Positions 51,590 through 60,486 of a stretch of DNA of 64,000 bases are shown in pieces. This DNA comes from DAISVY01 sp036826635 (GTDB lineage: Bacteria > Zixibacteria > MSB-5A5 > GN15 > FEB-12). The DNA lies in assembly GCA_036826635.1 (NCBI GenBank), contig DAISVY010000001.1:372001-436000 (forward strand), read 5' to 3'. A program made the translations under genes and the position numbers. The notes beneath the pieces were generated by a model. That model had not been told where the DNA came from, ran no database searches, and was given only the letters and a program-made list of their open reading frames with translations. The first letter of the stretch is position 1; each line of letters opens with the position of its first letter.

Positions 51590-51630
51590 AAAAACCGGTA
51601 AGGTCGGGGGAAATACCGGCTCCGGTTTTT
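51590..51630 (+). terminator. Terminator after the symporter gene
   Basis: AAAAACCGG (51590-51598) and CCGGTTTTT (51622-51630) pair perfectly around a 23-base loop, ending in a T-run. Confidence 0.75.
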
Positions 51631-51754
51631 CCCGGGGGCGACAAATCGACGGAACTTTCCGTTGTCACGGCCGCTATATGCAATAGGAGAACGGACAAAA
51701 GTTGTTGCCTTTGAGGCTCACCTTTGCCTTCGTCTGCCGGAGGATCGGAAGAAG

Positions 51755-52621
51755 ATGAACGGTTTGAAAGTTGCGGTTTTGATGCTGGCCCTGATGGCTT
51801 TGCTGATGGCCGTCGGGTATGCTCTGGGTCGCCAGTCCGGGATGATGATTGCCTTCGTGGTGGCCTGTGTGATGAACTTTAGTTCATACTGGTTTTCTGA
51901 TCGCCTGGTTCTCAAGATGTACCGCGCCCGAGCGGTGACGGAGTCGGATAATCCGCGTTTGTTGCGGGTTGTGAAGCGAGTGGCAACGAACGCCATGCTT
52001 CCGATGCCGAAAGTGTACATTGCGCCGTCGCGTGCCCCCAACGCATTTGCCACCGGTCGCAACGCCGAGCACGCCGCCGTGGCGGTTACGGAAGGCATTC
52101 TTGAAATTTTGAACGAAGACGAACTGGAGGGTGTGATCGGTCACGAGATGGCTCACGTGAAGAATAAAGATATGCTGGTTGGCACCATTGCCGCTACTTT
52201 CGCGGGGGCTGTCGGTATTCTGGCCTCAATCGCCCGCTGGGGGGCTATTTTCGGCGGTTACGGGCGCGACTCCAATCGCGGCGGCGGTGGTATCGGTCTT
52301 TTGGTGGCCGCCATTGTTGCCCCGTTGGTGGCGCTGGTGTTGCAGACGGCTATCTCGCGTCAGAGAGAGTACAAGGCCGATGCCGAGGGGGGACGCATAA
52401 CCGGCAAATATCTGTCCCTGGCGTCGGCTCTGGAAAAGCTGCATCGTTCCCCGGTTCAGCTTCGTCTGGACGACCGTCCCGGTACGGCCAATTTGATGAT
52501 CGTTAATCCGCTTTCCGGCAAAGGCTTTTCTGCCCTGTTTTCCACTCACCCGCCCGTGGAAAAGCGCATTGCCCGGCTCAAGGAGTTGGCTCAGCAGGCC
52601 CCCTATGCCTACAATGTCTGA
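51755..52621 (+). CDS. htpX: Membrane metalloprotease HtpX
   Basis: A 288-residue M48 zinc protease that degrades misfolded membrane proteins. The zinc motif is HEMAH at residues 130-134 (GVIGHEMAHVKNKDM), with a second-helix glutamate in YKADAEGGRI. Hydrophobic segments lie at about residues 6-26, 30-48 and further helices around 147-160 and 180-197. The start is ATG 51755, since the sequence upstream is not conserved-looking and GGAAGAAG precedes it; the frame is open further upstream to 51662. Length is normal for HtpX. Confidence 0.95.
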   Translation: MNGLKVAVLMLALMALLMAVGYALGRQSGMMIAFVVACVMNFSSYWFSDRLVLKMYRARAVTESDNPRLLRVVKRVATNAMLPMPKVYIAPSRAPNAFATGRNAEHAAVAVTEGILEILNEDELEGVIGHEMAHVKNKDMLVGTIAATFAGAVGILASIARWGAIFGGYGRDSNRGGGGIGLLVAAIVAPLVALVLQTAISRQREYKADAEGGRITGKYLSLASALEKLHRSPVQLRLDDRPGTANLMIVNPLSGKGFSALFSTHPPVEKRIARLKELAQQAPYAYNV

Positions 52622-52696
52622 GATAGATTCCGGCGAAAGCGCTGCGGTTCCGTTAGTTCGCACCAGGGTCGTCACCCCTGATTGGATAGTCACCTG

Positions 52697-53998
52697 ATGC
52701 TGGAACTGGTGGCGATAGCGGTATTGGTGCTCGCCAACGGGTTTTTCGCCCTGGCCGAGTTTTCGGTTGTGGCCAGCAGAACCAGCCGTCTGGCTCAGAA
52801 AAAAGCCGACGGCAAAATGGGGGCATCCAGAGCGGAGAAACTGCGACAGAAACCGGAGCGTTTTCTGGCTTCTATCCAGGTCGGTATCACTCTGGTCGGG
52901 GCTTTGCTCGGGGTCTTTTCGGGGGCGACCATCATGACCTCGCTGGAGACCTGGTTGCGAGAATCGTCGATTGCTTTTATCTCCGATTCCGCGACATCTC
53001 TGGCGATGGCGATAGTGGTCGTGACTATTACCGTGCTGTCGGTTGTGATCGGGGAACTGGTCCCCAAGTATATCGCCCTGTCATTTCCCGAACGCTACGC
53101 CCGGCTTCTGGCCGGGCCGATAAGTTTTTTCATTACGGCTACGGCCCCGTTTTCACGTTTGCTCAGCAACATCGCCACGCTGCTGGTGCGTATGATGGGT
53201 ATCAAGCGGCAGAGCATGCAATCGCAGGTTACCGAAGACGAGATCAACCAGATGCTGATCGAAGGCCGTCGCCGGGGCGTGTTCGAACAGACCGAACAGC
53301 AGTTCATTCGCTCCGTGTTCGAATTCACCGATTCTACGGTGCGACGTGCCCTTACCCCGCGACCGGATGTGGTGGCTATCGAGAAGTCCTTTTCTCCGCA
53401 GAAGATTCTGGGGATTATAAAAGAAAACGGCTATAGCCGGTATCCCGTTTATGAGAAGAGCATCGACCATGTAATCGGTATTATCTATACCAAGGATTTG
53501 ATTGTCGAAGGTATCGAGCTCGAACATCTGAAACTCTCGCAGTTGATCCGGGAACCGGTCTTCGTGCCCGATTCCATGCCGCTGCAAAGGCTCCTTAAGG
53601 AATTCCAGAAGGGCAAAAATCATCTGGCCATCGTCCTTGATGAATACGGCGGCACGGCCGGCGTGATAACGCTCGAGGACGTCCTTGAGGAGTTGGTGGG
53701 TGAGATTCAGGATGAGTACGATACCGAGGCTGCCCCCCTGGTGAAACATTCCGAGACCACGGCTTTTGCCAACGGCGATGTCTGGCCCGGCGACGTCAAT
53801 GAGATGCTTGAGACGCACCTGCCCGAGGACGATATCGACACGCTGGTCGGTCTGTTGATGGAAACGACCGGTCGCCTGCCGGAAAAGGATGAATCGATTC
53901 AGGTGGCCGATGTCCGCATTACCATTCTGGTCAAAGACGAGAACCGTATCCTTCGTCTGAGACTGGATAAAGTGCCTAAACGGAGTAAGGACGAGTAA
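52697..53998 (+). CDS. CNNM/CorC-HlyC family transporter-associated protein
   Basis: A 433-residue membrane protein (ATG 52697; TTG 52682 also open). The N-terminal DUF21/CNNM domain has four hydrophobic helices with the family pattern FFALAEFSVVASRTSRL and GITLVGALLGVFSGA. It is followed by a CBS-domain pair (RRALTPRPDVVAIEKSF; LAIVLDEYGGTAGVITLEDV) and a C-terminal CorC/HlyC domain (ETTGRLPEKDESIQV). Such proteins are linked to magnesium/cobalt efflux and were once called hemolysins. It lies between htpX and the YqaA-like gene, close-packed on one strand. Confidence 0.92.
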   Translation: MLELVAIAVLVLANGFFALAEFSVVASRTSRLAQKKADGKMGASRAEKLRQKPERFLASIQVGITLVGALLGVFSGATIMTSLETWLRESSIAFISDSATSLAMAIVVVTITVLSVVIGELVPKYIALSFPERYARLLAGPISFFITATAPFSRLLSNIATLLVRMMGIKRQSMQSQVTEDEINQMLIEGRRRGVFEQTEQQFIRSVFEFTDSTVRRALTPRPDVVAIEKSFSPQKILGIIKENGYSRYPVYEKSIDHVIGIIYTKDLIVEGIELEHLKLSQLIREPVFVPDSMPLQRLLKEFQKGKNHLAIVLDEYGGTAGVITLEDVLEELVGEIQDEYDTEAAPLVKHSETTAFANGDVWPGDVNEMLETHLPEDDIDTLVGLLMETTGRLPEKDESIQVADVRITILVKDENRILRLRLDKVPKRSKDE

Positions 53999-54003
53999 AG
54001 TAG

Positions 54004-54693
54004 GTGCCGTCGAGCGATTCCATGGTAATGAACTGGTTGCGAGCCCCGTTGCGGGTGAGTCGTCGTCTCTATGACTGGATGCTCGGATGGGGCCACTCCC
54101 GGCATGGCGGGACCGCTCTGTTTTTGCTTTCGGCGGCCGAGGCCTCGTTTTTCCCGATCCCTCCCGACGCTCTTCTGATTGCCCTGTGTATGGGGGCTCA
54201 CAAGAAATGGCTGCGCTTTGCGGTGCTCTGTTCGATCGGTTCCATTCTGGGCGGTATGCTCGGTTACCTGATCGGCTGGGGGGCTTTCGATCTCATCGGT
54301 CAGCGGATTATCAACTTCGTTGCGTCGCTTTCCGGAACCGATCCGACCGAGCTTATCCGCAGTGCCGGTTACTGGTTCAACGAGAAAGAGCTTTACGGTA
54401 TGAAGGTAGGTGCCTGGGCGGTGGGTATCGCCGGGTTCACGCCTATTCCGTATAAAGTGTTTACGATAGCGGCCGGGTTCTTCAAGATGAGCTTTCCGAT
54501 TTTTCTGGTTGCTTCGGCGGTGAGCCGTTCTTTGCGCTTTTTCGTCGTGGCCGGTTTGATCGGTCTGTTGTTCGAGAAGTACGGACGTCGGATTGAGCGT
54601 TTTATTGACAAGTACTTCAATGTTCTTGCCGTGGCTTTTGTGATTCTGTTGGTCCTCGGTTTTATGTCAATAAGTATCGTCAAGGGAGATTGA
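54004..54693 (+). CDS. YqaA/DedA-type SNARE-associated membrane protein
   Basis: A 229-residue integral membrane protein with the DedA/YqaA pattern: AAEASFFPIPPDALLIALCM near residues 44-65, GGMLGYLIGWG, and the second half AGFTPIPYKVFTIAAGFFKM with an SRSLRFF segment. GTG 54004 follows the previous stop by five bases; ATG 54022 is an alternative start. These proteins are linked to lipid flipping and membrane homeostasis. Confidence 0.88.
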   Translation: MPSSDSMVMNWLRAPLRVSRRLYDWMLGWGHSRHGGTALFLLSAAEASFFPIPPDALLIALCMGAHKKWLRFAVLCSIGSILGGMLGYLIGWGAFDLIGQRIINFVASLSGTDPTELIRSAGYWFNEKELYGMKVGAWAVGIAGFTPIPYKVFTIAAGFFKMSFPIFLVASAVSRSLRFFVVAGLIGLLFEKYGRRIERFIDKYFNVLAVAFVILLVLGFMSISIVKGD

Positions 54694-54845
54694 GACGACT
54701 TGACCACCGGGAACTCGTACGGAAAACCCGGTCGAGAGTGCGATTCGAAACATGAGACAACCCCATGCCCATACCAGCCCGAAACCGGCCGGTGTACCGG
54801 GATGGACGATCTCTGCGGTGGAAACGACCACCCGAGTGAAAAAAC

Positions 54846-56201
54846 GTGAGCAATAAAGTAGTACAACTGGAAATTACCGACCTGGCTTTTGACGGTAAGG
54901 CCGTGGCCCATCTCGACGGCAAAGTCGTGTTTCTCGACGCCGGCCTGCCGGGGGAGACCGTTGTTGCGGAAATAGTCCGCTCCAAACCGCGCTATAATCA
55001 GGGTAAGGTGCGACAGATCGTGAGCAGGTCCGAGATGCGCCAGCCGGCCGTCTGCCCGCATTTCGATCACTGTGGCGGGTGCACCTGGCAGGACCTGGAA
55101 TACGAGCAGCAACTTCATTTCAAACGCAATCAGGTGGTTGCTTGCCTGGAACGTATCGGCGGGTTCGACAACGTAGTCGTGGCCGATGTCATCCCCTCGC
55201 AGCAGGTTTTTCGCTATCGCAACAAGATGGAGTTTTCCTTTCATGTCGTCGGCGAGGATCGCTTTAACCTCGGTTTGCACAGACGCGGTCGGTTCGATGA
55301 CATTTTCGATCTGGAGCATTGCCATCTGCAATCGGAAACGGCCAACGAGATCGTGCATCAAGTGCGGGATTTTGTGACAGCTTGGCGTATTCCGGCGTAT
55401 GATGTGCTGAGCCATCAGGGCTTTATGCGTTTTCTCATTATTCGCGAGGCCGCCCGGACCGGGCAGATTATGGTTTGTCTGGTAACGAACCGGGGCGATT
55501 TTCCTCAGGCCGACAAACTGGTGGAAGAACTCACCGGTCGGTTTCCGCAAATTGCGACCATCGTTCACGGTCAGAACAGCAAAAAGTCAAACGTGGCTAT
55601 TCTGGAGATCGAGAAGTCGCTTTTCGGGCCGGGTTATATCGAAGAGCGCCTCTTTGATAGCCGTTTCAGGATACGGGCCAATTCCTTTTTTCAGACTAAC
55701 TCGCGTCAGAGCGAAATTTTGTATCAAACCGCATTCGACCTGCTCCGGCCGGAGCCAACCGAGCGGGTGCTTGATTTGTATTGCGGAACCGGTTCGATAG
55801 GCATCCTGCTGGCGTCGCGACTGGCTCATGTTGTCGGGGTGGAGCTGGTGACCGACGCCGTGAAAGCGGCCCGGGAGAATGCGGAAGTTAATCGGGTTAG
55901 CAACATTGACTTCATAGAAGCTGATGCGAAGGATTTTCTGGAAACAGCTACCCGGGAGGAGAAGCGTTTCGATTCGGTGGTTGTCGATCCGCCGCGGGCG
56001 GGTCTTCATCCCAAGGCTCTCAAGCGCCTGCTCCGACTGGGGACGGAAAAACTGCTGTATATCTCCTGTAATCCGGCCACTTTCGCCCGGGATGCCAAAG
56101 AGATATGCGCGGCCGGATATGATATCTCGCAGGTGAAGCCCGTAGATATGTTTCCTCATACCCGTCATATTGAAGTTACGGCTTTGTTTTCCCGCCCGTG
56201 A
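54846..56201 (+). CDS. rlmD: 23S rRNA (uracil-5-)-methyltransferase, RlmD/RumA type
   Basis: A 451-residue class I methyltransferase making 5-methyluridine in 23S rRNA. An N-terminal TRAM-like domain (VVQLEITDLAFDGKAVAHLDGKVVF) binds RNA; the Fe-S cluster cysteines C70, C76, C79 (CPHFDHCGGC) with a fourth in EHCHLQ mark RumA/RlmD-type enzymes. The SAM domain has LDLYCGTGSIGILLA, and the catalytic cysteine lies in LLYISCNPATFARD, with DPPRAGLHP before it. GTG start at 54846. The sub-class (RlmD, RlmC, TrmA) is inferred from the Fe-S cysteines. Confidence 0.88.
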   Translation: MSNKVVQLEITDLAFDGKAVAHLDGKVVFLDAGLPGETVVAEIVRSKPRYNQGKVRQIVSRSEMRQPAVCPHFDHCGGCTWQDLEYEQQLHFKRNQVVACLERIGGFDNVVVADVIPSQQVFRYRNKMEFSFHVVGEDRFNLGLHRRGRFDDIFDLEHCHLQSETANEIVHQVRDFVTAWRIPAYDVLSHQGFMRFLIIREAARTGQIMVCLVTNRGDFPQADKLVEELTGRFPQIATIVHGQNSKKSNVAILEIEKSLFGPGYIEERLFDSRFRIRANSFFQTNSRQSEILYQTAFDLLRPEPTERVLDLYCGTGSIGILLASRLAHVVGVELVTDAVKAARENAEVNRVSNIDFIEADAKDFLETATREEKRFDSVVVDPPRAGLHPKALKRLLRLGTEKLLYISCNPATFARDAKEICAAGYDISQVKPVDMFPHTRHIEVTALFSRP

Positions 56202-56262
56202 GAAGCTTGCGCTCGGTATAAGATTTCGGTTAAATTGCCGATCCGATAGTCAAGGAGGATAA

Positions 56263-57981
56263 ATGCACCGCCGTTTTATCATAGTGCTGACAGCCGTTGC
56301 GCTTACCCTGACTTTTTTCTCAGGTGCGACTGCGGCCACGAACAAAGAGAAGTTTGACAAACTGGCCGTCGAGGTTCTGGAGACTCTTCAGTCGTTTTAT
56401 CCCGTCAAGGCAACGGGTAAGGGCATTCACGCTTTCGATCATCGTTTGGCCGACTATTCTTCGAAGTCGGTTAAGGAAATGATCAAGAAGCTTGAGAGCT
56501 ATTCCAAACAGATACACAAATACCGCCAGGCTGATTTCTCGGTGGCGGACAAGATCGACTATCGACTGCTTCGTTCCAACGTGAATATAGCTCTGCAGGA
56601 TCTCAAGCATATTAAATGGCACAAGAAATCGCCGCAGTTGTATATCGACGAGGCGGTTGACGGTATTTATTCTCTCCTGCTTTCGCAGCATGCCCCGATG
56701 TCGGAGAAAGTGTACCATATTGTCTCTCGCATGAAGGCCGTCCCCGAACTTTTTGCCACCGCGAAGAAGAATTTGAAAAATCCTCCGGAAGTATATCTGG
56801 ATCTGGCCCAGGAATCGTTGGAATCGGCCCAGCAGTTTTATCAGCAGGTGACGGGAGAACTGATGAAGGAGTTCCCGGATCGAGCCGACGAGCTCCTTAA
56901 GGTGTCGACCGCCGCTCGCGAGGCGATGAACGAATTTTCGGTGTTTCTGACCGGTCTGGAGCCGGGCCCCCCAACTTCTTTCGCTATCGGGAAGGAAGAT
57001 TTCGATTACAAACTGGCCGAAGAGTATTTCCTGGATATCGATTCGGATTCACTGCTTAAGATCGGTGAGAATGCACTTGCCGAAGCCGATCAGGCCTACC
57101 GGGAATACCGGGCGTATGTCGAGGAGAACCACCAGAACGGCAAGGATTCGATTTTCGTGCCGGCCACTTTCTCGCGACAGGACCTGCTGGATTATTACCA
57201 GTGGGAGACCGACCAGATGAAGGTCTTTCTGGATGTGAATGATATCGTCTCGGTGCCGGACGATATCGCCCCGGTGACGGTGGTGGAGACACCGGCGTTT
57301 CTGCGTTCGATGGTCGCCGGTATCGCATATCACCCGGCCGGTCCGTTTGACGAAAACCAGCAAGCGTATTTCTATATCCGGCCGATTCCCGAAAATCTCA
57401 CCCGCGAAGCTCTGGCGGCTCGCTATCGTTACGTGTATCGACGAGGTTTCAAGGGATCGGTGGTACATGAAGCTTATCCCGGTCATCATTTACAGATGCA
57501 GTTGGCGGGACGCAATGAAAGCCCTATCCGCAAGTGGCAGGATAATATGATGCTCATCGAAGGCTGGGCGCTGTATTGCGAGGAAATGATGTACCACGCC
57601 GGTCTCTACGGCGAGGAGGACCCGGCGGTGTGGCTGGCTATTCTGGGGGGGATCCGTTATCGGGCCGCCCGAATAGTGGCTGATGTCAAACTCCATACCG
57701 GCCGGTTTACCTATCAGGAATGTGTCGATTGGATGAGCGCGACTCTTGATGCCGAGACGGAACTGGACCGGGATTATCATCGCCGCATGGTCCGCAAGTA
57801 TACCCTTACTCCCACTGTCTGGATGTCCTATCTGATGGGGAAACGGGAGGTTCAGCGCCTCTATCAGGCAGCCATGGAACGGCCGGACCTGTATGTTTCC
57901 GACCGGGAATTCTATGATGCCCTGCTGGCTGAAGGTTCAATACCGCCCGCTCTTTTGTGGGAAGCCCTGGGACTGAAATAA
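56263..57981 (+). CDS. Exported DUF885 metallopeptidase-like protein
   Basis: A 572-residue exported protein (signal peptide core FIIVLTAVALTLTFFSGATA) of the DUF885 family. The likely zinc motif is HEAYPGHH at residues 402-409, with EGWALYCEEMMYHAG (second-shell Glu) following about 25 residues later. Such proteins are often annotated as carboxypeptidases or are suggested to be peptidases; the activity is not proved. A Shine-Dalgarno AAGGAGG lies before the ATG. Large N-terminal helical region about residues 30-260. Confidence 0.88.
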   Translation: MHRRFIIVLTAVALTLTFFSGATAATNKEKFDKLAVEVLETLQSFYPVKATGKGIHAFDHRLADYSSKSVKEMIKKLESYSKQIHKYRQADFSVADKIDYRLLRSNVNIALQDLKHIKWHKKSPQLYIDEAVDGIYSLLLSQHAPMSEKVYHIVSRMKAVPELFATAKKNLKNPPEVYLDLAQESLESAQQFYQQVTGELMKEFPDRADELLKVSTAAREAMNEFSVFLTGLEPGPPTSFAIGKEDFDYKLAEEYFLDIDSDSLLKIGENALAEADQAYREYRAYVEENHQNGKDSIFVPATFSRQDLLDYYQWETDQMKVFLDVNDIVSVPDDIAPVTVVETPAFLRSMVAGIAYHPAGPFDENQQAYFYIRPIPENLTREALAARYRYVYRRGFKGSVVHEAYPGHHLQMQLAGRNESPIRKWQDNMMLIEGWALYCEEMMYHAGLYGEEDPAVWLAILGGIRYRAARIVADVKLHTGRFTYQECVDWMSATLDAETELDRDYHRRMVRKYTLTPTVWMSYLMGKREVQRLYQAAMERPDLYVSDREFYDALLAEGSIPPALLWEALGLK

Positions 57982-58207
57982 TAGCCGAATGCCTTGCAGC
58001 GGTTTACGGGTAACCGTGCGACCGGCCATAATGGCGGTGCAACCTGTTTTCCAACAATAGCATAGGTGGCGGGCGCGCATGTCTCTCGGGACTGTTGGGG
58101 GGGCGAATAAACCTGATAATCTGAATTCTCTATCGGTCAATTGGATAGCGCCGATGGCTCAGCTTTTCACTTTATCATCGCTGACAAGTGGTGTATATTC
58201 ATAACCT

Positions 58208-58696
58208 ATGGCTGATAACATCATATGGGCACCCTGGCGGGCCGGATTCATCCTCAGCAAGAAGGAAAAGGGGTGTATTTTCTGTAATCGCATCAAGAAG
58301 AAAGACTCGGTAAAGAATCTTATCTTCTATCGGGGGGAAAAGGTATTCGCGATTCTCAACAAGTTCCCATACAACACCGGTCACTGTATGGTCGTGCCGT
58401 ATCGACATGTAGGTCAGTTGGAACGACTGACCGTCGCCGAAACGACCGAATTGATGACACTGACCCAGCGCGTGATAGTGGCCGTCAAGGCGACTCTTAA
58501 ACCGCAGTCGCTGAATCTGGGTATGAATCTCGGCCGCGGAGCCGGGGCCGGAGTGCCGGGGCATCTGCATATGCATATCGTTCCTCGTTGGCAGGGCGAC
58601 ACCAATTTCATGCCGGCTATCGGCAAGACCAAAGTGGTTTCGGTTCCGCTCGAACCGATTTATGAAATGCTGAGGAACGAATTGAACAAGGGATGA
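58208..58696 (+). CDS. HIT-family nucleotide hydrolase
   Basis: A 162-residue histidine-triad protein, related to diadenosine-polyphosphate hydrolases/phosphorylases. The triad is in GHLHMHIVPRW (about residue 118), and ILNKFPYNTGHCMVVPYRHV is the usual N-terminal part of the fold. C in GCIFCNR near the N-terminus is a CXXC found in family members. It overlaps the next gene by four bases (ATGA), so the two are coupled. Confidence 0.92.
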   Translation: MADNIIWAPWRAGFILSKKEKGCIFCNRIKKKDSVKNLIFYRGEKVFAILNKFPYNTGHCMVVPYRHVGQLERLTVAETTELMTLTQRVIVAVKATLKPQSLNLGMNLGRGAGAGVPGHLHMHIVPRWQGDTNFMPAIGKTKVVSVPLEPIYEMLRNELNKG

Positions 58697-60318
58697 AGAA
58701 GCGTCGCAAAATACCGACCAAGTCCGAGTTGTTGCAACTGCAGAAGCTCTACAAGACCGACGAACGGATCGGGGAACGACTGGGCGGAGTTCCGGCGTAT
58801 CTGGTAGCCTACTGGCGGCGCAAGAAAAACATTCCGAAATACTCTCTGCCCAAGTTTTCCGAAACCGAAATTCGCAACCTGTGGGAACGTTACGGCGACG
58901 ATGAAAAAGCGGGTCTGGAATTGGGCATTTCCAAGGCTGCTTTCTACAATTGGCGGCGTCGTTATGGTCTTCGGGAGAAACCGGCTTTTCTGAAACTGGA
59001 GCAACTGGAATTCGATTTCCCCGGGGTGCGTCCGCCCTCGCACGCCAGTTCGCTTTACGGCAAACGGTCGGTGGTGCAGAAGATCATGGCCCGGGCCGCC
59101 GGTCGGGATAGAGTCGAGGTTGGCGAGGAAGTTCAGATCGAACCCGACCTGGCGATTTCGGCGGGTGAGAGCCGCGGTGTCATTGCCGAGTTCATGAAAA
59201 GGGACGCGGAGTTCGTATGGAATCCGAATAAAATCGTTCTCACGGTTGATTGCCGGAACGGTGACAGTGATACGCAGGAGTCGCTTGATTTGGCCGAGGT
59301 GCGCCAGTTTGCCAGGCGACAGGGAATAAAGAGTTTCTATGATCTGCGTGAAGGGACCTGCCATCAGCTCGTTGTGGAAAAGGGTCTGGTGTTGCCGGGG
59401 CATAAGGTGATCGGAACAGCCGGTGAAATGGCTTCGTTCGGTTGTATGGCGGCGATGGCGGCGCCGGTCGACAGGGCCACTATGGCCGACCTGTGGGTTG
59501 AAGGACATTGCCGAATGACCGTTCCCCGGACGGCCCGCGTTATTCTGAGTGGTCGGCGTTACCGGGGAGTGCATGCGGTCGACATAGCGTTATCCGTCGC
59601 CGGGCAATTGGAGACCGGAGCGGTGGCTGACATGGTTCTGGAATATGTCGGCTCGACCGTTTCGCAGATGTCCGTCGGTGAGAGATTCACTCTTTCGAAT
59701 CTCACCGCATTGACCGGAGCCCGGGCCGGGACCTGTGCTTATGATGCCACGACCCGACGCTTTTTGACCGGGCGTACTCTGACTCGCTATCAGCCGGTTC
59801 TCCCGGATAAAGATGCCGAGTATCAGCAGATATATCAGTTGAATATAGAGCAGATCGGTCCGCAAATAGCCTCCGGGAGTAATCCCGTTGATATTCGCAG
59901 GGTGGAGGAGGCTGAAGATTTACCGGTAAGCCTGATCGTACTGGGGCCATGCACGACGGGGCGGTTTGAAGACCTGCGGGTGGCGGCGGAGATCCTCAAG
60001 GGCAGACAGGTGCACGAGGATTGCCTGATGGCTGTTATCCCGGGTTCGCGTCGTGTTTATCTTGAAGCATTGAAGAAAGGTCTGATTCGCGTTTTTGCGG
60101 AAGCCGGAGCGGTGATGATGAGCCCCGGCTGCGGGGCGGAAGTTCTCAGGCGCGGCGGGTTGCTTGCACCCAACGATCGTTGTCTCACCACTTCTTACCG
60201 GCAATTTCTTGATGGACAAAACGGCTCTCGGGTCGAAATGTATCTCTGCTCTCCGGCTACGGCGGCGGCTTCGGCTCTCCACGGAGTTATCACCGAACCG
60301 ACCAGGTATCTAAGATAA
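58693..60318 (+). CDS. Helix-turn-helix protein fused to a degenerate aconitase/LeuC-like domain
   Basis: A 541-residue fusion. The first 100 residues have two helix-turn-helix-like units (RIGERLGGVPAYLVAYWRRK, AGLELGISKAAFYNWRRRYG). From about residue 110 to the end the sequence follows the LeuC/aconitase large subunit: GTCHQLVVEKGLVLPGHKVIG, VGERFTLSNLTALTGARAG, LGPCTTGRFEDLRVAAEILKG, VIPGS, and SPATAAASALHG. But active-site elements are changed: the DHN histidine region reads VDCRNGDSD, the GDSHT loop reads GTAGEMAS, and the PGCSMC cluster ligands read PGCGAE, leaving only two of three cluster Cys. So it is probably not a dehydratase and may be a DNA-binding regulator or an unusual sensor. 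Overlaps the HIT gene. Confidence 0.82.
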   Translation: MKKRRKIPTKSELLQLQKLYKTDERIGERLGGVPAYLVAYWRRKKNIPKYSLPKFSETEIRNLWERYGDDEKAGLELGISKAAFYNWRRRYGLREKPAFLKLEQLEFDFPGVRPPSHASSLYGKRSVVQKIMARAAGRDRVEVGEEVQIEPDLAISAGESRGVIAEFMKRDAEFVWNPNKIVLTVDCRNGDSDTQESLDLAEVRQFARRQGIKSFYDLREGTCHQLVVEKGLVLPGHKVIGTAGEMASFGCMAAMAAPVDRATMADLWVEGHCRMTVPRTARVILSGRRYRGVHAVDIALSVAGQLETGAVADMVLEYVGSTVSQMSVGERFTLSNLTALTGARAGTCAYDATTRRFLTGRTLTRYQPVLPDKDAEYQQIYQLNIEQIGPQIASGSNPVDIRRVEEAEDLPVSLIVLGPCTTGRFEDLRVAAEILKGRQVHEDCLMAVIPGSRRVYLEALKKGLIRVFAEAGAVMMSPGCGAEVLRRGGLLAPNDRCLTTSYRQFLDGQNGSRVEMYLCSPATAAASALHGVITEPTRYLR

Positions 60319-60343
60319 TCCCGACTCTTCTAAGAAAAGAATA

Positions 60344-60369
60344 ACCGACAGGAGATGGCTCCTGCCGGT
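60344..60369 (+). other. Stem-loop after the aconitase-like gene
   Basis: ACCGACAGGAG (60344-60354) pairs with CTCCTGCCGGT (60359-60369) with one mismatch around a four-base loop; no T-run follows, so a transcription terminator is doubtful. Confidence 0.35.
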
Positions 60370-60486
60370 GGAATTGTCATGCGGTTTTCCGCCGGGCAGC
60401 GTTTCTTTCGGTGAAAACGATCCCCTGTCAACCGAGCGAAAGCCTGTTTTTGTTGATCGCTGTCGTTGCCCGACTACCATGAAGTA

